Of a DNA stretch of 36,900 bases, positions 24,481 to 33,085 are shown in pieces. A program made the translations under genes and the position numbers. A model generated the notes under the pieces. The model was not told where the DNA came from, made no database searches, and saw only the letters and a list, made by a program, of their open reading frames with translations. The stretch's first letter is position 1. Each line of letters opens with the position of its first letter. The DNA is taken from NCBI GenBank assembly GCA_964595055.1, contig CAZQOV010000008.1:1-36900 (forward strand), given 5' to 3'. This DNA is from CAYRTD01 sp964595055 (lineage in GTDB: Bacteria > Bacteroidota > Bacteroidia > Bacteroidales > GCA-2748055).

Positions 24481-25437
24481 TCAATCCTCATAATTCATCG
24501 TTATTTTTGTTCCATATTTTTTATCTTCCAGCTTAAAAGCCTCGGTGATCACGCTTTTCTTTCCTCCTTTTTCAATAAACTGTAAACAAGCTCTTATTTT
24601 CGGAGCCATACTCCCTTCGGAAAACTGACCTTCATTAAGATAGTTAAGGGTATCTGCATAATCTAAAAATTCTTTCACTTCCTGGTCAGGCTTATTGTAG
24701 TTGATATAAACATAAGGAACATCGGTAAGGATATAAAACTCTTCGGCACCAATACGTGCAGCAAGCAGTGAGGAAGCCAGGTCTTTATCTATAACCGCTT
24801 CTGAAGGGCGAATATTATTGTTTTCATCTAGATAGACAGGTACTCCACCCCCACCTGCAGCAATTACAATAGTTCCCTGGCGTGCGAGGGTTTCAACTAC
24901 CTTTTCATTGATGATCCCAATGGGTTTTGGGGAAGGCACTACACGTCTCCAACCCTCTTTAACCTTAACCTCCTCCTTAAATTGCCAGCCTTTGGATGAA
25001 GCAATTTTATCGGCTTCTTCTTTATTATAAATCTTACCTACCCGCTTTGTCGGATTTTGAAATGCTTCATCATCTTTATTTACCATAACCTGAGTAACCA
25101 GCGTAACTACCTCTTTTTTTATGCCATGTTTGGTCAAAACATTCCTGAGCATCCGCTCAATCATGTAACCTATCCCACCCTGGGAGTCAGCTACACAAAT
25201 ATCGAGAGGCATCTGGGGTATATTATAAAGACTCTCACCAGCATCATTACGCATTAATATATTTCCAACCTGAGGCCCATTTCCATGCGAAATAACCAGG
25301 TTAAACCCTTCTCTTAACAGAAAGATCAGGTTTTCAAGGGTATCGGTAGTGTTTTGTTCCTGTTCCTCTATGGTGCCAATTTGATCGTTCCGGAGCAAGG
25401 CATTTCCTCCCAGAGCAACAACAGCTAGTTTGTTCAT
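24481..25437 (-). CDS. arcC: carbamate kinase
   Basis: Converts carbamoyl phosphate and ADP to ATP, CO2 and ammonia; cytoplasmic dimer of the amino-acid-kinase fold. 318 aa, normal length. The N-terminal ATP-binding glycine loop ALGGNALL and the substrate region SHGNGPQVGNI are typical, as are PLDICVADSQGGIGYMI, VVPSPKPIGIINE and VIAAGGGGVPVY. The conserved IDKDLASSLLAARIGAE marks the carbamate kinase branch rather than aspartokinase or UMP kinase. The ATG at 25437 gives a full start (MNKLAVVALGGNALL). It precedes OTC on the same strand. A promoter with a -7 box and a dyad lie upstream. Confidence 0.95.
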   Translation of the reverse strand: MNKLAVVALGGNALLRNDQIGTIEEQEQNTTDTLENLIFLLREGFNLVISHGNGPQVGNILMRNDAGESLYNIPQMPLDICVADSQGGIGYMIERMLRNVLTKHGIKKEVVTLVTQVMVNKDDEAFQNPTKRVGKIYNKEEADKIASSKGWQFKEEVKVKEGWRRVVPSPKPIGIINEKVVETLARQGTIVIAAGGGGVPVYLDENNNIRPSEAVIDKDLASSLLAARIGAEEFYILTDVPYVYINYNKPDQEVKEFLDYADTLNYLNEGQFSEGSMAPKIRACLQFIEKGGKKSVITEAFKLEDKKYGTKITMNYED

Positions 25438-25457
25438 TTGTATAAAATTTAAAATTA

Positions 25458-25490
25458 CAAATCTAAATATTTATCACAGCTATCATCCAA
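25458..25490 (-). promoter_or_regulatory. carbamate kinase promoter
   Basis: On the minus strand TAGATTTG (25465 to 25458) is a perfect -7 box TAnnTTTG and TTG (25490 to 25488) stands 22 bases upstream as a -33 element, near the upper end of the usual spacing. The predicted start of transcription is about 15 bases before the ATG. Confidence 0.6.
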
Positions 25491-25499
25491 AGGCAATAT

Positions 25500-25513
25500 T
25501 TGTTATATAACAA
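25500..25513. promoter_or_regulatory. FNR/CRP-like palindrome upstream of carbamate kinase
   Basis: TTGTTATATAACAA is a perfect 14-base dyad of the form TTGnn-N4-nnCAA, like FNR (TTGAT-N4-ATCAA) and ANR sites. Its centre is about 54 bases upstream of the predicted transcription start of carbamate kinase. Arginine/citrulline fermentation genes are under FNR/ANR-type control in other phyla; that a CRP/FNR protein binds here is inference. Confidence 0.45.
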
Positions 25514-25758
25514 TGTTTTTAAACCTGCATGTCTATGGAATATACCGCTGGAACAGTTTACTCCCTTATGCTATTCTATTCATAAACTCCCGGTAGAATT
25601 TCATGCTGATGAAACTTAGTCCGGTCCTTTTTTCTCCCCGGCTTCAAAAAAACCTTCAGAAATGAATTAAGCTCTGTATTGTTAAAAACTATTTTCAGTA
25701 AATTAATATAATTTTTTACCTTTATCCTTCACATATAAAAGGTCTTAAATTATTCATT

Positions 25759-26442
25759 TTGAAACTGTTAGTTAGGAATTTGCCCATATTTTTAGTATTG
25801 ATTTTTCTTTTTGGTTGTCAACGGGATAGAAAACCGGAGATAATTAATGTGAAGCAGATTGAATACCGTGTGGAATACATAGATGATCTAGCCGGTTCCA
25901 TACCTACGAATATATTGCCCGGTAAAATGATCCTGATCTTTCATGAAGATAAAGCGCTCACAACGATAGAAGGATTTTTGGGGCAGTTTTCATTATCCTA
26001 TCTTGCCGACCTGAAACAACAAAAGGTCACCACCATGCTTAAACTATTTGATAAAAACTATTATTATGAAGGAAAAAAGGGAGAATTGCCTGCCGGAATT
26101 GTTTCTTTCGAAGATATGAAAATTGAAGAAACAAGCGATTCCGCAATGATATTGGATTTCATGTGCAGAAAGTATATTATACAATCTGTGGAACTGGGTA
26201 ATAAAGAAATATGGAGTACCACAGAAATTGATGTAAAGAATCCGAATATCACCACTCATTACCGCGAAATACCCGGAGTTTTATTACAATTTTATTCTCA
26301 GATGAGCGTTTTGAAAATGTTTCTTTTGATTGAAAAATACCAGGAAAAAACAATTCCCGGAGAGCTCATGGAAGTTCCTGATAATTATAACCGAATATCA
26401 AAAGCTGCCATGGAAAAAACGCTTGTAGAACTATTTAAATAA
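25759..26442 (+). CDS. predicted lipoprotein upstream of ftsK, unknown function
   Basis: 227 aa starting at a TTG, the only start giving a signal peptide (KLLVRNLPIFLVLIFLFGC, candidate lipidated Cys at residue 20). The mature part looks like a beta-rich single domain: IEYRVEYIDDLAGSIPTNILPGKMILIFHEDKALTTIEGFLGQFSLSYLADLKQQKVTTMLKLFDKNYYYEGKKGE. YRVEY, the repeated strand pattern and a late MCRKYIIQSVE with its Cys recall GLPGLI/DUF4412-like secreted Bacteroidetes proteins; this is a loose resemblance. ftsK begins 19 bases after its stop, so it is probably the first gene of a lipoprotein-ftsK-lolA unit. Confidence 0.72.
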   Translation: MKLLVRNLPIFLVLIFLFGCQRDRKPEIINVKQIEYRVEYIDDLAGSIPTNILPGKMILIFHEDKALTTIEGFLGQFSLSYLADLKQQKVTTMLKLFDKNYYYEGKKGELPAGIVSFEDMKIEETSDSAMILDFMCRKYIIQSVELGNKEIWSTTEIDVKNPNITTHYREIPGVLLQFYSQMSVLKMFLLIEKYQEKTIPGELMEVPDNYNRISKAAMEKTLVELFK

Positions 26443-26461
26443 AAATCAGCAGATCACTCAT

Positions 26462-28804
26462 ATGGCCAAAAAGAAAAAAGGTATTGTAGGCTTTTTCAGA
26501 ACAATTGTACAGTTTTTCAAAGATGAAAAATTCAGGATCACGTTTGGCACTTTTCTGGTATTATTTGCCATATACATGATCCTGGGCTTCATTTCCTATT
26601 TTTTTACATGGAAAACCGATCAGGATTTTCAATGGGCTTCGGTCTTTTCCGGACCTGAAGTGAGGGTTGAAAATCACGCCGGGAAAGCAGGAGCATGGCT
26701 TTCTTCTCTTTTCCTTAATCGATGGTTCGGCCTGGCAAGCTTCTCGATCCCTGTGTTTTTATTAATAAGCGGAACAAATCTTATGGGATTCAGGCTTTTT
26801 AAAACCTGGCCATCATTACGGAATCTACTGATCCTTACTGTATTAATATCTGTTTTCCTGGGATTTATCTTTGGTGAAAACCTCAATTTTCTGGGCAGTG
26901 GTCCGGGAGGAGCGCATGGTTACTTTTTAAGTCAGTGGTTAAAAGCAACATTGGGCACAGTGGGTACAGCCTTTTTATTTTTTATTCTCTTTATGGGTTT
27001 CTTTCTGTATTCCATTCAGACAGTTCCTGACTTTACATTTTTTCGGAGACGTGAAAAAACATCTCGCCCAAAGAAAGATGAATCGAAAGATAAGGAAGAA
27101 GTTCCCCTTGAAGAAAGAGAACATACAAAAACTGAGCTTGATTTTGAAATCAACGATCCTGAAGAAAAAGAATTTTCAAATTCAGAAGCCATACATGAGG
27201 ATAATCAGGAATCTATAGCTTTAGACAACAATCCGGAAAATATAGAAATGACAGTGGAGCCGGTAAATGAGGAGGAGAGCCATTCGGATAAAACCCTTCA
27301 GGAAGATTATGATCCAAGACTTGACCTTTCCAGCTACCGTTTCCCCGAGTTATCTTTGCTAAAAGATCACGAAACAGGCAATCCGACCGTCAGCAATGAA
27401 GAGTTAATCAGCAATAAAAACAAGATCATAGAAACACTTGCCAATTATAAGATCACTATCGATAAAATAAAAGCTACAATTGGTCCTACCGTGACCTTGT
27501 ATGAAATTGTGCCGGCCCCGGGCATTCGCATCTCAAAGATTAAAAACCTGGAAGATGACATTGCCCTCAGTCTGTCGGCCCTGGGTATCCGGATCATTGC
27601 CCCCATACCCGGGAAAGGGACCATAGGTATTGAAGTCCCAAATCAACAGCCCAGGATTGTAAGCATGAAAAATGTTCTTTCCAGCAAAAAATTTCAGGAG
27701 ACCAAATTTGAACTGCCGGTATCAATGGGTAAAAACATTTCAAACGAAACCTATGTTTTTGACCTTACCAGGATGCCTCACCTTTTGATGGCAGGTGCTA
27801 CAGGACAAGGTAAATCAGTCGGTTTAAATGCCATTATTGCATCGCTTTTATACAAAAAACATCCCTCACAGCTAAAGTTTGTTCTGGTAGATCCGAAGAA
27901 AGTTGAACTGACGCTCTACTCAAAAATAGAACGGCATTTCCTGGCTAAATTGCCCGACACAGAAGAAGCAATCATAACCGACACGCGAAAAGTAGTAAAC
28001 ACCCTGAAGTCACTGACAATTGAAATGGATGAACGTTATAGCCTGATGCAAAAAGCCCAGGTCAGAGATATTCGGGAATACAATTATAAATTCATTAAAC
28101 GCAAATTAAATCCTGAAAAAGGACACAGGTATTTCCCCTATATCGTTCTTATCATCGACGAATTTGCTGATTTAATTATGACAGCAGGCAAAGAGATCAT
28201 CGAACCTATTGCCAGACTGGCACAATTGGCAAGGGCCATTGGAATCCACCTGATTATTGCTACCCAAAGACCTACGACCAATATCATTACCGGATTGATC
28301 AAAGCGAATTTTCCGGCCAGGGTTGCCTTCAGGGTTATGTCGGTAATCGATTCCCGAACCATATTGGATATGTCGGGAGCAAACCAGTTAATAGGTAAAG
28401 GCGATATGCTTATTTCTTCCGGAAATGACACGACCCGACTCCAGTGCGCCTTCATCAGTACCGATGAAGTGGAAGGATTAACCGACTATATTGGTTCGCA
28501 AAGAGCCTACCCCACAGCTCACATATTGCCAGAGGTTGAGGATAATGAGGGAGAACCGGATGCCGTCGACCTGAGCAAAAGAGATATGAAATTTGAAGAA
28601 GCAGCCCGACTGGTTGTTCATACTCAACAGGGTTCGACTTCGATGATACAGCGGAAACTATCACTGGGATATAACAGGGCAGGAAGAATTGTGGATCAAC
28701 TGGAAGCAGCAGGAATTCTGGGTCCCTTCGAAGGTAGTAAAGCACGTGAGGTACTGATACAGGATGAAATGAGTTTGGAACGGATTTTGAATAACCTAGA
28801 ATAA
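26462..28804 (+). CDS. ftsK: DNA translocase FtsK/SpoIIIE
   Basis: Septum-bound DNA motor that moves the chromosome terminus during division and activates XerCD at dif. 780 aa. Four N-terminal membrane helices (about residues 25-185), an acidic linker of about 110 residues (EKEFSNSEAIHEDNQESIALDNNPENIEMTVEPVNEEE), then the alpha and beta motor domains. Walker A GATGQGKS at about 445-452 and Walker B VLIIDEFADLIM near 560-570; ARAIGIHLIIATQRPT is the family signature. The last 65 residues are the winged-helix gamma domain (FEEAARLVVHTQQGSTSMIQRKLSLGYNRAGRIVDQLEAAGILGP), which reads KOPS-type sequences. The linker is short compared with E. coli (1329 aa), as usual outside Enterobacteria. Confidence 0.96.
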   Translation: MAKKKKGIVGFFRTIVQFFKDEKFRITFGTFLVLFAIYMILGFISYFFTWKTDQDFQWASVFSGPEVRVENHAGKAGAWLSSLFLNRWFGLASFSIPVFLLISGTNLMGFRLFKTWPSLRNLLILTVLISVFLGFIFGENLNFLGSGPGGAHGYFLSQWLKATLGTVGTAFLFFILFMGFFLYSIQTVPDFTFFRRREKTSRPKKDESKDKEEVPLEEREHTKTELDFEINDPEEKEFSNSEAIHEDNQESIALDNNPENIEMTVEPVNEEESHSDKTLQEDYDPRLDLSSYRFPELSLLKDHETGNPTVSNEELISNKNKIIETLANYKITIDKIKATIGPTVTLYEIVPAPGIRISKIKNLEDDIALSLSALGIRIIAPIPGKGTIGIEVPNQQPRIVSMKNVLSSKKFQETKFELPVSMGKNISNETYVFDLTRMPHLLMAGATGQGKSVGLNAIIASLLYKKHPSQLKFVLVDPKKVELTLYSKIERHFLAKLPDTEEAIITDTRKVVNTLKSLTIEMDERYSLMQKAQVRDIREYNYKFIKRKLNPEKGHRYFPYIVLIIDEFADLIMTAGKEIIEPIARLAQLARAIGIHLIIATQRPTTNIITGLIKANFPARVAFRVMSVIDSRTILDMSGANQLIGKGDMLISSGNDTTRLQCAFISTDEVEGLTDYIGSQRAYPTAHILPEVEDNEGEPDAVDLSKRDMKFEEAARLVVHTQQGSTSMIQRKLSLGYNRAGRIVDQLEAAGILGPFEGSKAREVLIQDEMSLERILNNLE

Positions 28805-28806
28805 AA

Positions 28807-29475
28807 ATGGATATGAAATACTTGACTGGTTTTCTTCTGCTGTTCAGCTGCACTGTTGACTCCTTTTCTCAGGATACAATTCAGGCGCAGGATCCTGCTG
28901 CTGAACCTTATCTGGATAATATTGCTGAACAATTGAAAACGGAAGACCCTTACCAGGTGGAATTCCGCTATGAAATTTATTCGGCCTTGCATGATGCATC
29001 TGTGGCAGACTATGGTTCAATCATTGTAAAGGAAAACAAATATAAGCTTAAGACAGAAGACACACAGGTGTTCTTTAACGGAAAAAAATTATGGGTTTAT
29101 AATCCCGAAGCTGAAGAAGTCTATAAAAGTGAACCCAATGAAGGAGATCCGGATCAGATGCTTGCCGATCCGTTTCGGCTGCTGGGTAATTATAAGAAGT
29201 ATTATAAATACCTTTTTAAGGGTGAACAAACCATAGGGGCTAACCATTATTTTCAAATCGATCTTTATCCTGATAATCTGGATGCAGGGTATTCCACCTT
29301 GAGGATTTTTTGCACCGAAGGCGGAAAAAACATTCATTCCATTATTCTCAAACAAAAAAATGGGTTGGAAATTACCGCTTATATTAACGAAATTATCCGA
29401 AATATCAAGATCCCTGAGAGCACATTCTCATGGAACCAGGAAACGCACCCGGAGGTTCTTTTAATTGAAATGTAA
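28807..29475 (+). CDS. LolA-like outer-membrane lipoprotein carrier protein
   Basis: 222 aa, exported: signal peptide (YLTGFLLLFSCTVDSFSQ, probable cleavage after DSFSQ). LolA carries lipoproteins across the periplasm from LolCDE to the outer membrane. The body has the LolA/LolB half-barrel pattern: YQVEFRYEIYSALHDASVADYGSIIVKENKYKLKTEDTQVFFNGKKLWVYNPEAEEVYKSEPNEGD, where the strand giving F.GK.LW.Y.PE..EVY is characteristic. It begins two bases after the ftsK stop; ftsK-lolA pairing is typical of Bacteroidetes. The stop TAA is directly followed by the stop of the convergent phosphodiesterase gene. Confidence 0.88.
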   Translation: MDMKYLTGFLLLFSCTVDSFSQDTIQAQDPAAEPYLDNIAEQLKTEDPYQVEFRYEIYSALHDASVADYGSIIVKENKYKLKTEDTQVFFNGKKLWVYNPEAEEVYKSEPNEGDPDQMLADPFRLLGNYKKYYKYLFKGEQTIGANHYFQIDLYPDNLDAGYSTLRIFCTEGGKNIHSIILKQKNGLEITAYINEIIRNIKIPESTFSWNQETHPEVLLIEM

Positions 29476-31611
29476 TTATTTGGGGTATTCTACCCGTGCA
29501 TGATAAATATTGATTAATCTTTTCCTGAAAAGATCTTTAATAATGTTAATATCTTTTATGGTCATATCAACATTCTCAAATTGGTTTTCTTTCATTTGAT
29601 AATCAATAATGTTTTCAACCAGATCGCGGATAACCTCCTTATTCACTTTTTTAAGACTTCTTGATGCAGCTTCGACAGAATCAGCCATCATTAATATGGC
29701 AGTTTCTTTCGAAAAAGGCTTTGGCCCGGGATAGCTGAATTTGGCTACATCTACCTCGGCCTCCGGATAAGCCTTCAGATAAGAACGGTAGAAATACTGA
29801 ACCGTGCTTGTTCCATGATGGGTGCGGATAAAATCAATTAAAATTTCAGGCAGCTTATTCTTCCGCGCCATTTCCACTCCTTTGCTTACATGCCCGATGA
29901 TCTTTTTGGCGCTTTCTTCAAATTCAAGATTATCGTGAGGATTATAATTCGAGGTCAGATTTTCAATAAAATATATGGGTTCTTCCATTTTCCCGATATC
30001 ATGATATAAGGCTCCTGTCCTTACCAGTAGGGGATTTGCTCCTATGGCCAGAGAAGCTTCCTCCCCAAGATTAGCAACCTGTAAGGAATGCTGAAAAGTT
30101 CCCGGGGCTTTTTCCGCCAGCTTCCTGAGCAAGGGTTGATTTGTATCAGAAAGTTCAACAAGGGTGGCATCGGATATAAATCCAAAAATCTTCTCAAATA
30201 TATAAATCAAAGGATAAGAGGCCAGCACCAGCATAGCATTTCCGGCAAACCATGCATAATTAACATAATCGATATTATGAATTCTACCCTCCTGCAGAAT
30301 ACTAATTCCGGTATACACAAGGCTATAGGAAAGGAACGCAAAGAATGCTGCAATAAATAATACACCCCGCCGGTATAGGTTGCGAAGGGTGAAAATTGTG
30401 ATCACGCCGGCAATAAAATTCATAAAAACAAACTCAAAACCATTAGGAGCCCAGAAACCAATGATAAGTACAGTAACCAGATGAACAAATAGTGCAATCC
30501 TGGCATCATAAAAGGTCTTAATGATAATCGGAAGAATAACAAAGGGAATAATAAAAATATTTACGTTATCCGATTTTACGGCCAGGGAGCCGAGGAAAGC
30601 CATAGTAACCACCAGCATAAGAATAAAAAAAGTCTTCGTGCCACTTTGAAGAACCTCATTCCTGAAATGCAACAGGAAAAGATAAAGAACCAGAAATGAA
30701 AGGGAAACAAGAAGAATCTGTCCACCGATGATCATGTCATAATTCCTTTGCACATTCGGATTCTTTTCATATTCTTGTTTGAGAGACTGAATAATCTGGA
30801 GCTTTTCTTCATTTACCGGTTCTCCTATACCTATAACTTTTTCACCGGACTGAACCATCCCTTCTGTCAGAGATAATTCAGATATACGGTTTTCCTTCAT
30901 TCTTTCAGAGGTAAGCTCATCGTATTGAAGGTTGGGTTCAATCAGCTCAAGGGGATCAATATAACGGGAAAATAAGCTTTGTTCCTTCACCCCCGGTTGC
31001 AACATGGCACCAATACGATCCAATTCGCCGGATAAATATTCATAGGCTGTTTTGGCAGAAAAAACCGTTTCTTTCGCTCTTTCTTCCACCACCTGATTTT
31101 CAATTAGGTTTAATACCTGATTGGTGTTGGCCGTATTTTCCAGTAGAACCGGATCGTCAACAATGCCTCTTCGATAAAGTTTTTCTATGGTCAATACAAT
31201 TCCCTGTTGATAAGCTTCCATCAGAGAATCGGCCTGCAGAGAAGTTCCCGGAACCCTTTTTATATTATTCTCTTCAAGGAAATTCATAAATTCTCTTTTT
31301 GCCTCAGGGAAAATCACTTGCCTGAACTTTTCCAGTTGTCTTTCCAATACAGAAGTATCCAGGGTAAAATAAGGCTGAAACTCATTCATTACACTATCTA
31401 TCTCTTGTTCCAGCTCTCTTTCCGTTTTATAAACAGGGAAATCGAAAGGAGCTACCAGGGTTTCATGCATCCATGGCCTGCCTTTTTGAAATTCATACCG
31501 GAATTTGCCTTCCCGCGGAAACATAACCGATAAGGCAGCAATAGACAGAATAAACAGAAAATAGATCCTCCATTTTCTAAGTTTCTCTTTTAGTTCTTCA
31601 AATTTGGACAT
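29476..31611 (-). CDS. 7TM-HD (PgpH-like) cyclic dinucleotide phosphodiesterase
   Basis: 711 aa inner-membrane protein. N-terminal membrane helix (IYFLFILSIAALSVMF), then a large periplasmic 7TMR-HDED domain (about residues 40-290), seven membrane helices (about 295-480), and a C-terminal cytoplasmic HD domain. HD motifs: FQHSLQVANLGEEAS (first His near 507), ALYHDIGKMEEP (HD pair near 535), IIGHVSKGVEMA and RTHHGTST. Firmicute PgpH with this layout degrades c-di-AMP to pApA. Whether the substrate is the same here is inferred; the YbbR/CdaR-like gene in the window does fit a c-di-AMP theme. It converges with the lolA-like gene with no spacer. Confidence 0.93.
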   Translation of the reverse strand: MSKFEELKEKLRKWRIYFLFILSIAALSVMFPREGKFRYEFQKGRPWMHETLVAPFDFPVYKTERELEQEIDSVMNEFQPYFTLDTSVLERQLEKFRQVIFPEAKREFMNFLEENNIKRVPGTSLQADSLMEAYQQGIVLTIEKLYRRGIVDDPVLLENTANTNQVLNLIENQVVEERAKETVFSAKTAYEYLSGELDRIGAMLQPGVKEQSLFSRYIDPLELIEPNLQYDELTSERMKENRISELSLTEGMVQSGEKVIGIGEPVNEEKLQIIQSLKQEYEKNPNVQRNYDMIIGGQILLVSLSFLVLYLFLLHFRNEVLQSGTKTFFILMLVVTMAFLGSLAVKSDNVNIFIIPFVILPIIIKTFYDARIALFVHLVTVLIIGFWAPNGFEFVFMNFIAGVITIFTLRNLYRRGVLFIAAFFAFLSYSLVYTGISILQEGRIHNIDYVNYAWFAGNAMLVLASYPLIYIFEKIFGFISDATLVELSDTNQPLLRKLAEKAPGTFQHSLQVANLGEEASLAIGANPLLVRTGALYHDIGKMEEPIYFIENLTSNYNPHDNLEFEESAKKIIGHVSKGVEMARKNKLPEILIDFIRTHHGTSTVQYFYRSYLKAYPEAEVDVAKFSYPGPKPFSKETAILMMADSVEAASRSLKKVNKEVIRDLVENIIDYQMKENQFENVDMTIKDINIIKDLFRKRLINIYHARVEYPK

Positions 31612-31990
31612 ATAATAGTTTTTCCAATTAATGCGAATATAGGATTAATTTAGTTAGTGCATGTTCATAATATACAAAAGCTGTTATGATAATTATCCAG
31701 CCAAATATTTGAATCCATTGACATACACCAATTAACAATACCCTTGTTGCAAAATTATAAAAATTTAAGAAAGACTTGTTATTAAGCTCATAACAAGCCA
31801 GGGGAGACCTTTCCACATAAAATAATTCTTCTTTGCTTTTTAAGGAATTTCTGCAATCCAAAAAAATGGCATTTCTGATCTTACAGACTAATTTCCTTTA
31901 AATAAGATAATTTCCAGTAAGAGGAAAGATATTTTTCTTTCCCTTCTCATCCCGTTTAAATAATTGTTTTATCTTTATTTTATAATAAAG
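31612..31990. other. divergent gap between 7TM-HD and NlpC/P60 genes
   Basis: 379 bases, AT-rich. CTTGTTAT (31775-31782) and ATAACAAG (31790-31797) form a perfect eight-base hairpin with a seven-base loop; GGAAAG...CTTTCC near 31923-31942 is a smaller dyad. TATATTCG on the minus strand (31634-31641) is one base off the -7 box and could serve the 7TM-HD gene. An open frame at 31628-31861 has no family features and is not called. Confidence 0.4.
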
Positions 31991-32782
31991 ATGAATAGAA
32001 AAATCATGGAAAACAAAACAGGCATCTGCCTGCAAGCTTTCATTCCTGTAAGAATATCAGCCTCCGAAAAATCTGAAATGGTCACACAGTTACTTTTTGG
32101 CGAACTATTTTCAATAATGGAGCAAGATAAAGAAACAGGATTCAGTTATATCATCAATGAAAATGACAGGTATGAAGGCTGGATAGACAATAAAACCATA
32201 GCTTACCTATCACAAAGGGAACTCGAAAACCTCAGATCATATCCGGAAAAAATTGTTGTTAACCGCGAATATCGTGTGGTGGATACCTTCAAGAATGAGA
32301 TGTGGCTAAGTGCGGGCAGCACACTGATAATTGAACCCGGGAATAATATTTACGGAACCTTATCCATGTTCACTCCCGATATCCATAAGAAAAAACCCCG
32401 GGATATCGCCGAACAAGCAAGCAGGGAATGGATTAACACATCCTACCTTTGGGGAGGGAAAACCACTTTTGGCACGGATTGCTCAGGTCTTGTTCAGAAT
32501 ATTTATAAACAAACAGGCATGAATATACCCAGAGATGCAATTGATCAGGCATCGCTTGGAAAGAATGTCAATTTCATTTTTGAAGCTCAACCGGGAGATC
32601 TGGCATTTTTTGACAATGAAGAGGGGATTATAACGCATGTTGGAGTGATCCTTTCAGGCAACCGTATTTTACATGCTTCCGGAAAGGTAAGAATCGACCT
32701 GATTGACCAACAGGGGATTTATTCCCGGGAAAAAGGCAATTATACCCACAAGCTGAGGTTGATGAAGAATTTAATGGATTAG
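31991..32782 (+). CDS. NlpC/P60 (C40) cysteine peptidase with SH3-like domain
   Basis: 263 aa from the ATG at 31991, preceded by AAAG; a TTG at 31964 would only add a poor hydrophobic start, and an ATG at 32006 is a possible alternative. There is no signal peptide, so a cytoplasmic role is likely. Residues about 15-125 contain bacterial SH3-like barrels (FIPVRISASEKSEMVTQLLFGELFSIMEQ, GFSYIINENDRYEGWIDNKTI). The NlpC/P60 domain follows: catalytic Cys164 in FGTDCSGLVQNIYK, His216 in THVGVIL and His228 in LHASGKVRID. This layout matches YkfC-like gamma-D-glutamyl-diamino-acid endopeptidases that cut muropeptides for cell-wall recycling. It precedes cysD by about 300 bases but no functional link is evident. 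Confidence 0.9.
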   Translation: MNRKIMENKTGICLQAFIPVRISASEKSEMVTQLLFGELFSIMEQDKETGFSYIINENDRYEGWIDNKTIAYLSQRELENLRSYPEKIVVNREYRVVDTFKNEMWLSAGSTLIIEPGNNIYGTLSMFTPDIHKKKPRDIAEQASREWINTSYLWGGKTTFGTDCSGLVQNIYKQTGMNIPRDAIDQASLGKNVNFIFEAQPGDLAFFDNEEGIITHVGVILSGNRILHASGKVRIDLIDQQGIYSREKGNYTHKLRLMKNLMD

Positions 32783-33085
32783 ATTCTGATTCTATGTCTT
32801 CAGGCTAATAATCACCTGTAGTTTCTGGTTTTACTATCTCTTCTGCAGGACAGTCAGGGTTCGGGATTATTGAAATCATAGAGACAGCTTTTGGGAATAG
32901 CCCCATATCGTCCATCATCTCAAATCAATTCATCCACTGTTTCCAGTTCGCTTCCGTTCCTGGAAACGGGAATTCATTGAACATTATCTTCACCTCATCA
33001 TCCCACCTCATTATCCCACCTCATTATCTTCCCCTCCTAATCTTTTTTATTATATTTGCACATTAATTTGGAGAAACAGAGAGAA
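32783..33085 (+). other. gap upstream of cysD with a dyad and a triple 13-bp repeat
   Basis: 303 bases. GTTTCCAG (32939-32946) and CTGGAAAC (32960-32967) form an eight-base dyad; CCGTT and AACGG inside it can form an alternative pair. At 32991-33029 there are three head-to-tail copies of a 13-base unit, CACCTCATTATCC, with one substitution in the first copy and one at the end of the third. The cysD promoter follows (annotated separately). No gene seen. Confidence 0.6.
33051..33058 (+). promoter_or_regulatory. -7 box of the cysD promoter
   Basis: TATATTTG is an exact TAnnTTTG followed by CA, 28 bases before the chosen cysD ATG; GGAGAAACAGAGAGAA (33070-33085) supplies a purine-rich ribosome-binding region. 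No TTG at -33; the pyrimidine-rich 13-bp repeats occupy that place. Confidence 0.55.

Larger units (their letters stand above)
25438..25758. other. divergent gap holding the carbamate kinase promoter
   Basis: 321 bases between carbamate kinase (minus) and the lipoprotein gene (plus). It holds the -7/-33 pair (25458-25490) and the palindrome at 25500-25513, both annotated separately. Toward the lipoprotein, TACCTTTA (25717-25724) resembles a -7 box with one mismatch. The middle part (25530-25700) shows nothing recognisable. Confidence 0.45.

Noticed and set aside
28455..28853. 132-residue open frame antisense to the ftsK 3' end
   Set aside because: Overlaps the conserved gamma domain of FtsK and the start of the lolA-like gene; no family features.
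31628..31861. 77-residue open frame in the gap before the NlpC/P60 gene
   Set aside because: No recognisable domain and no plausible ribosome site; one hydrophobic stretch can arise from AT-rich DNA.
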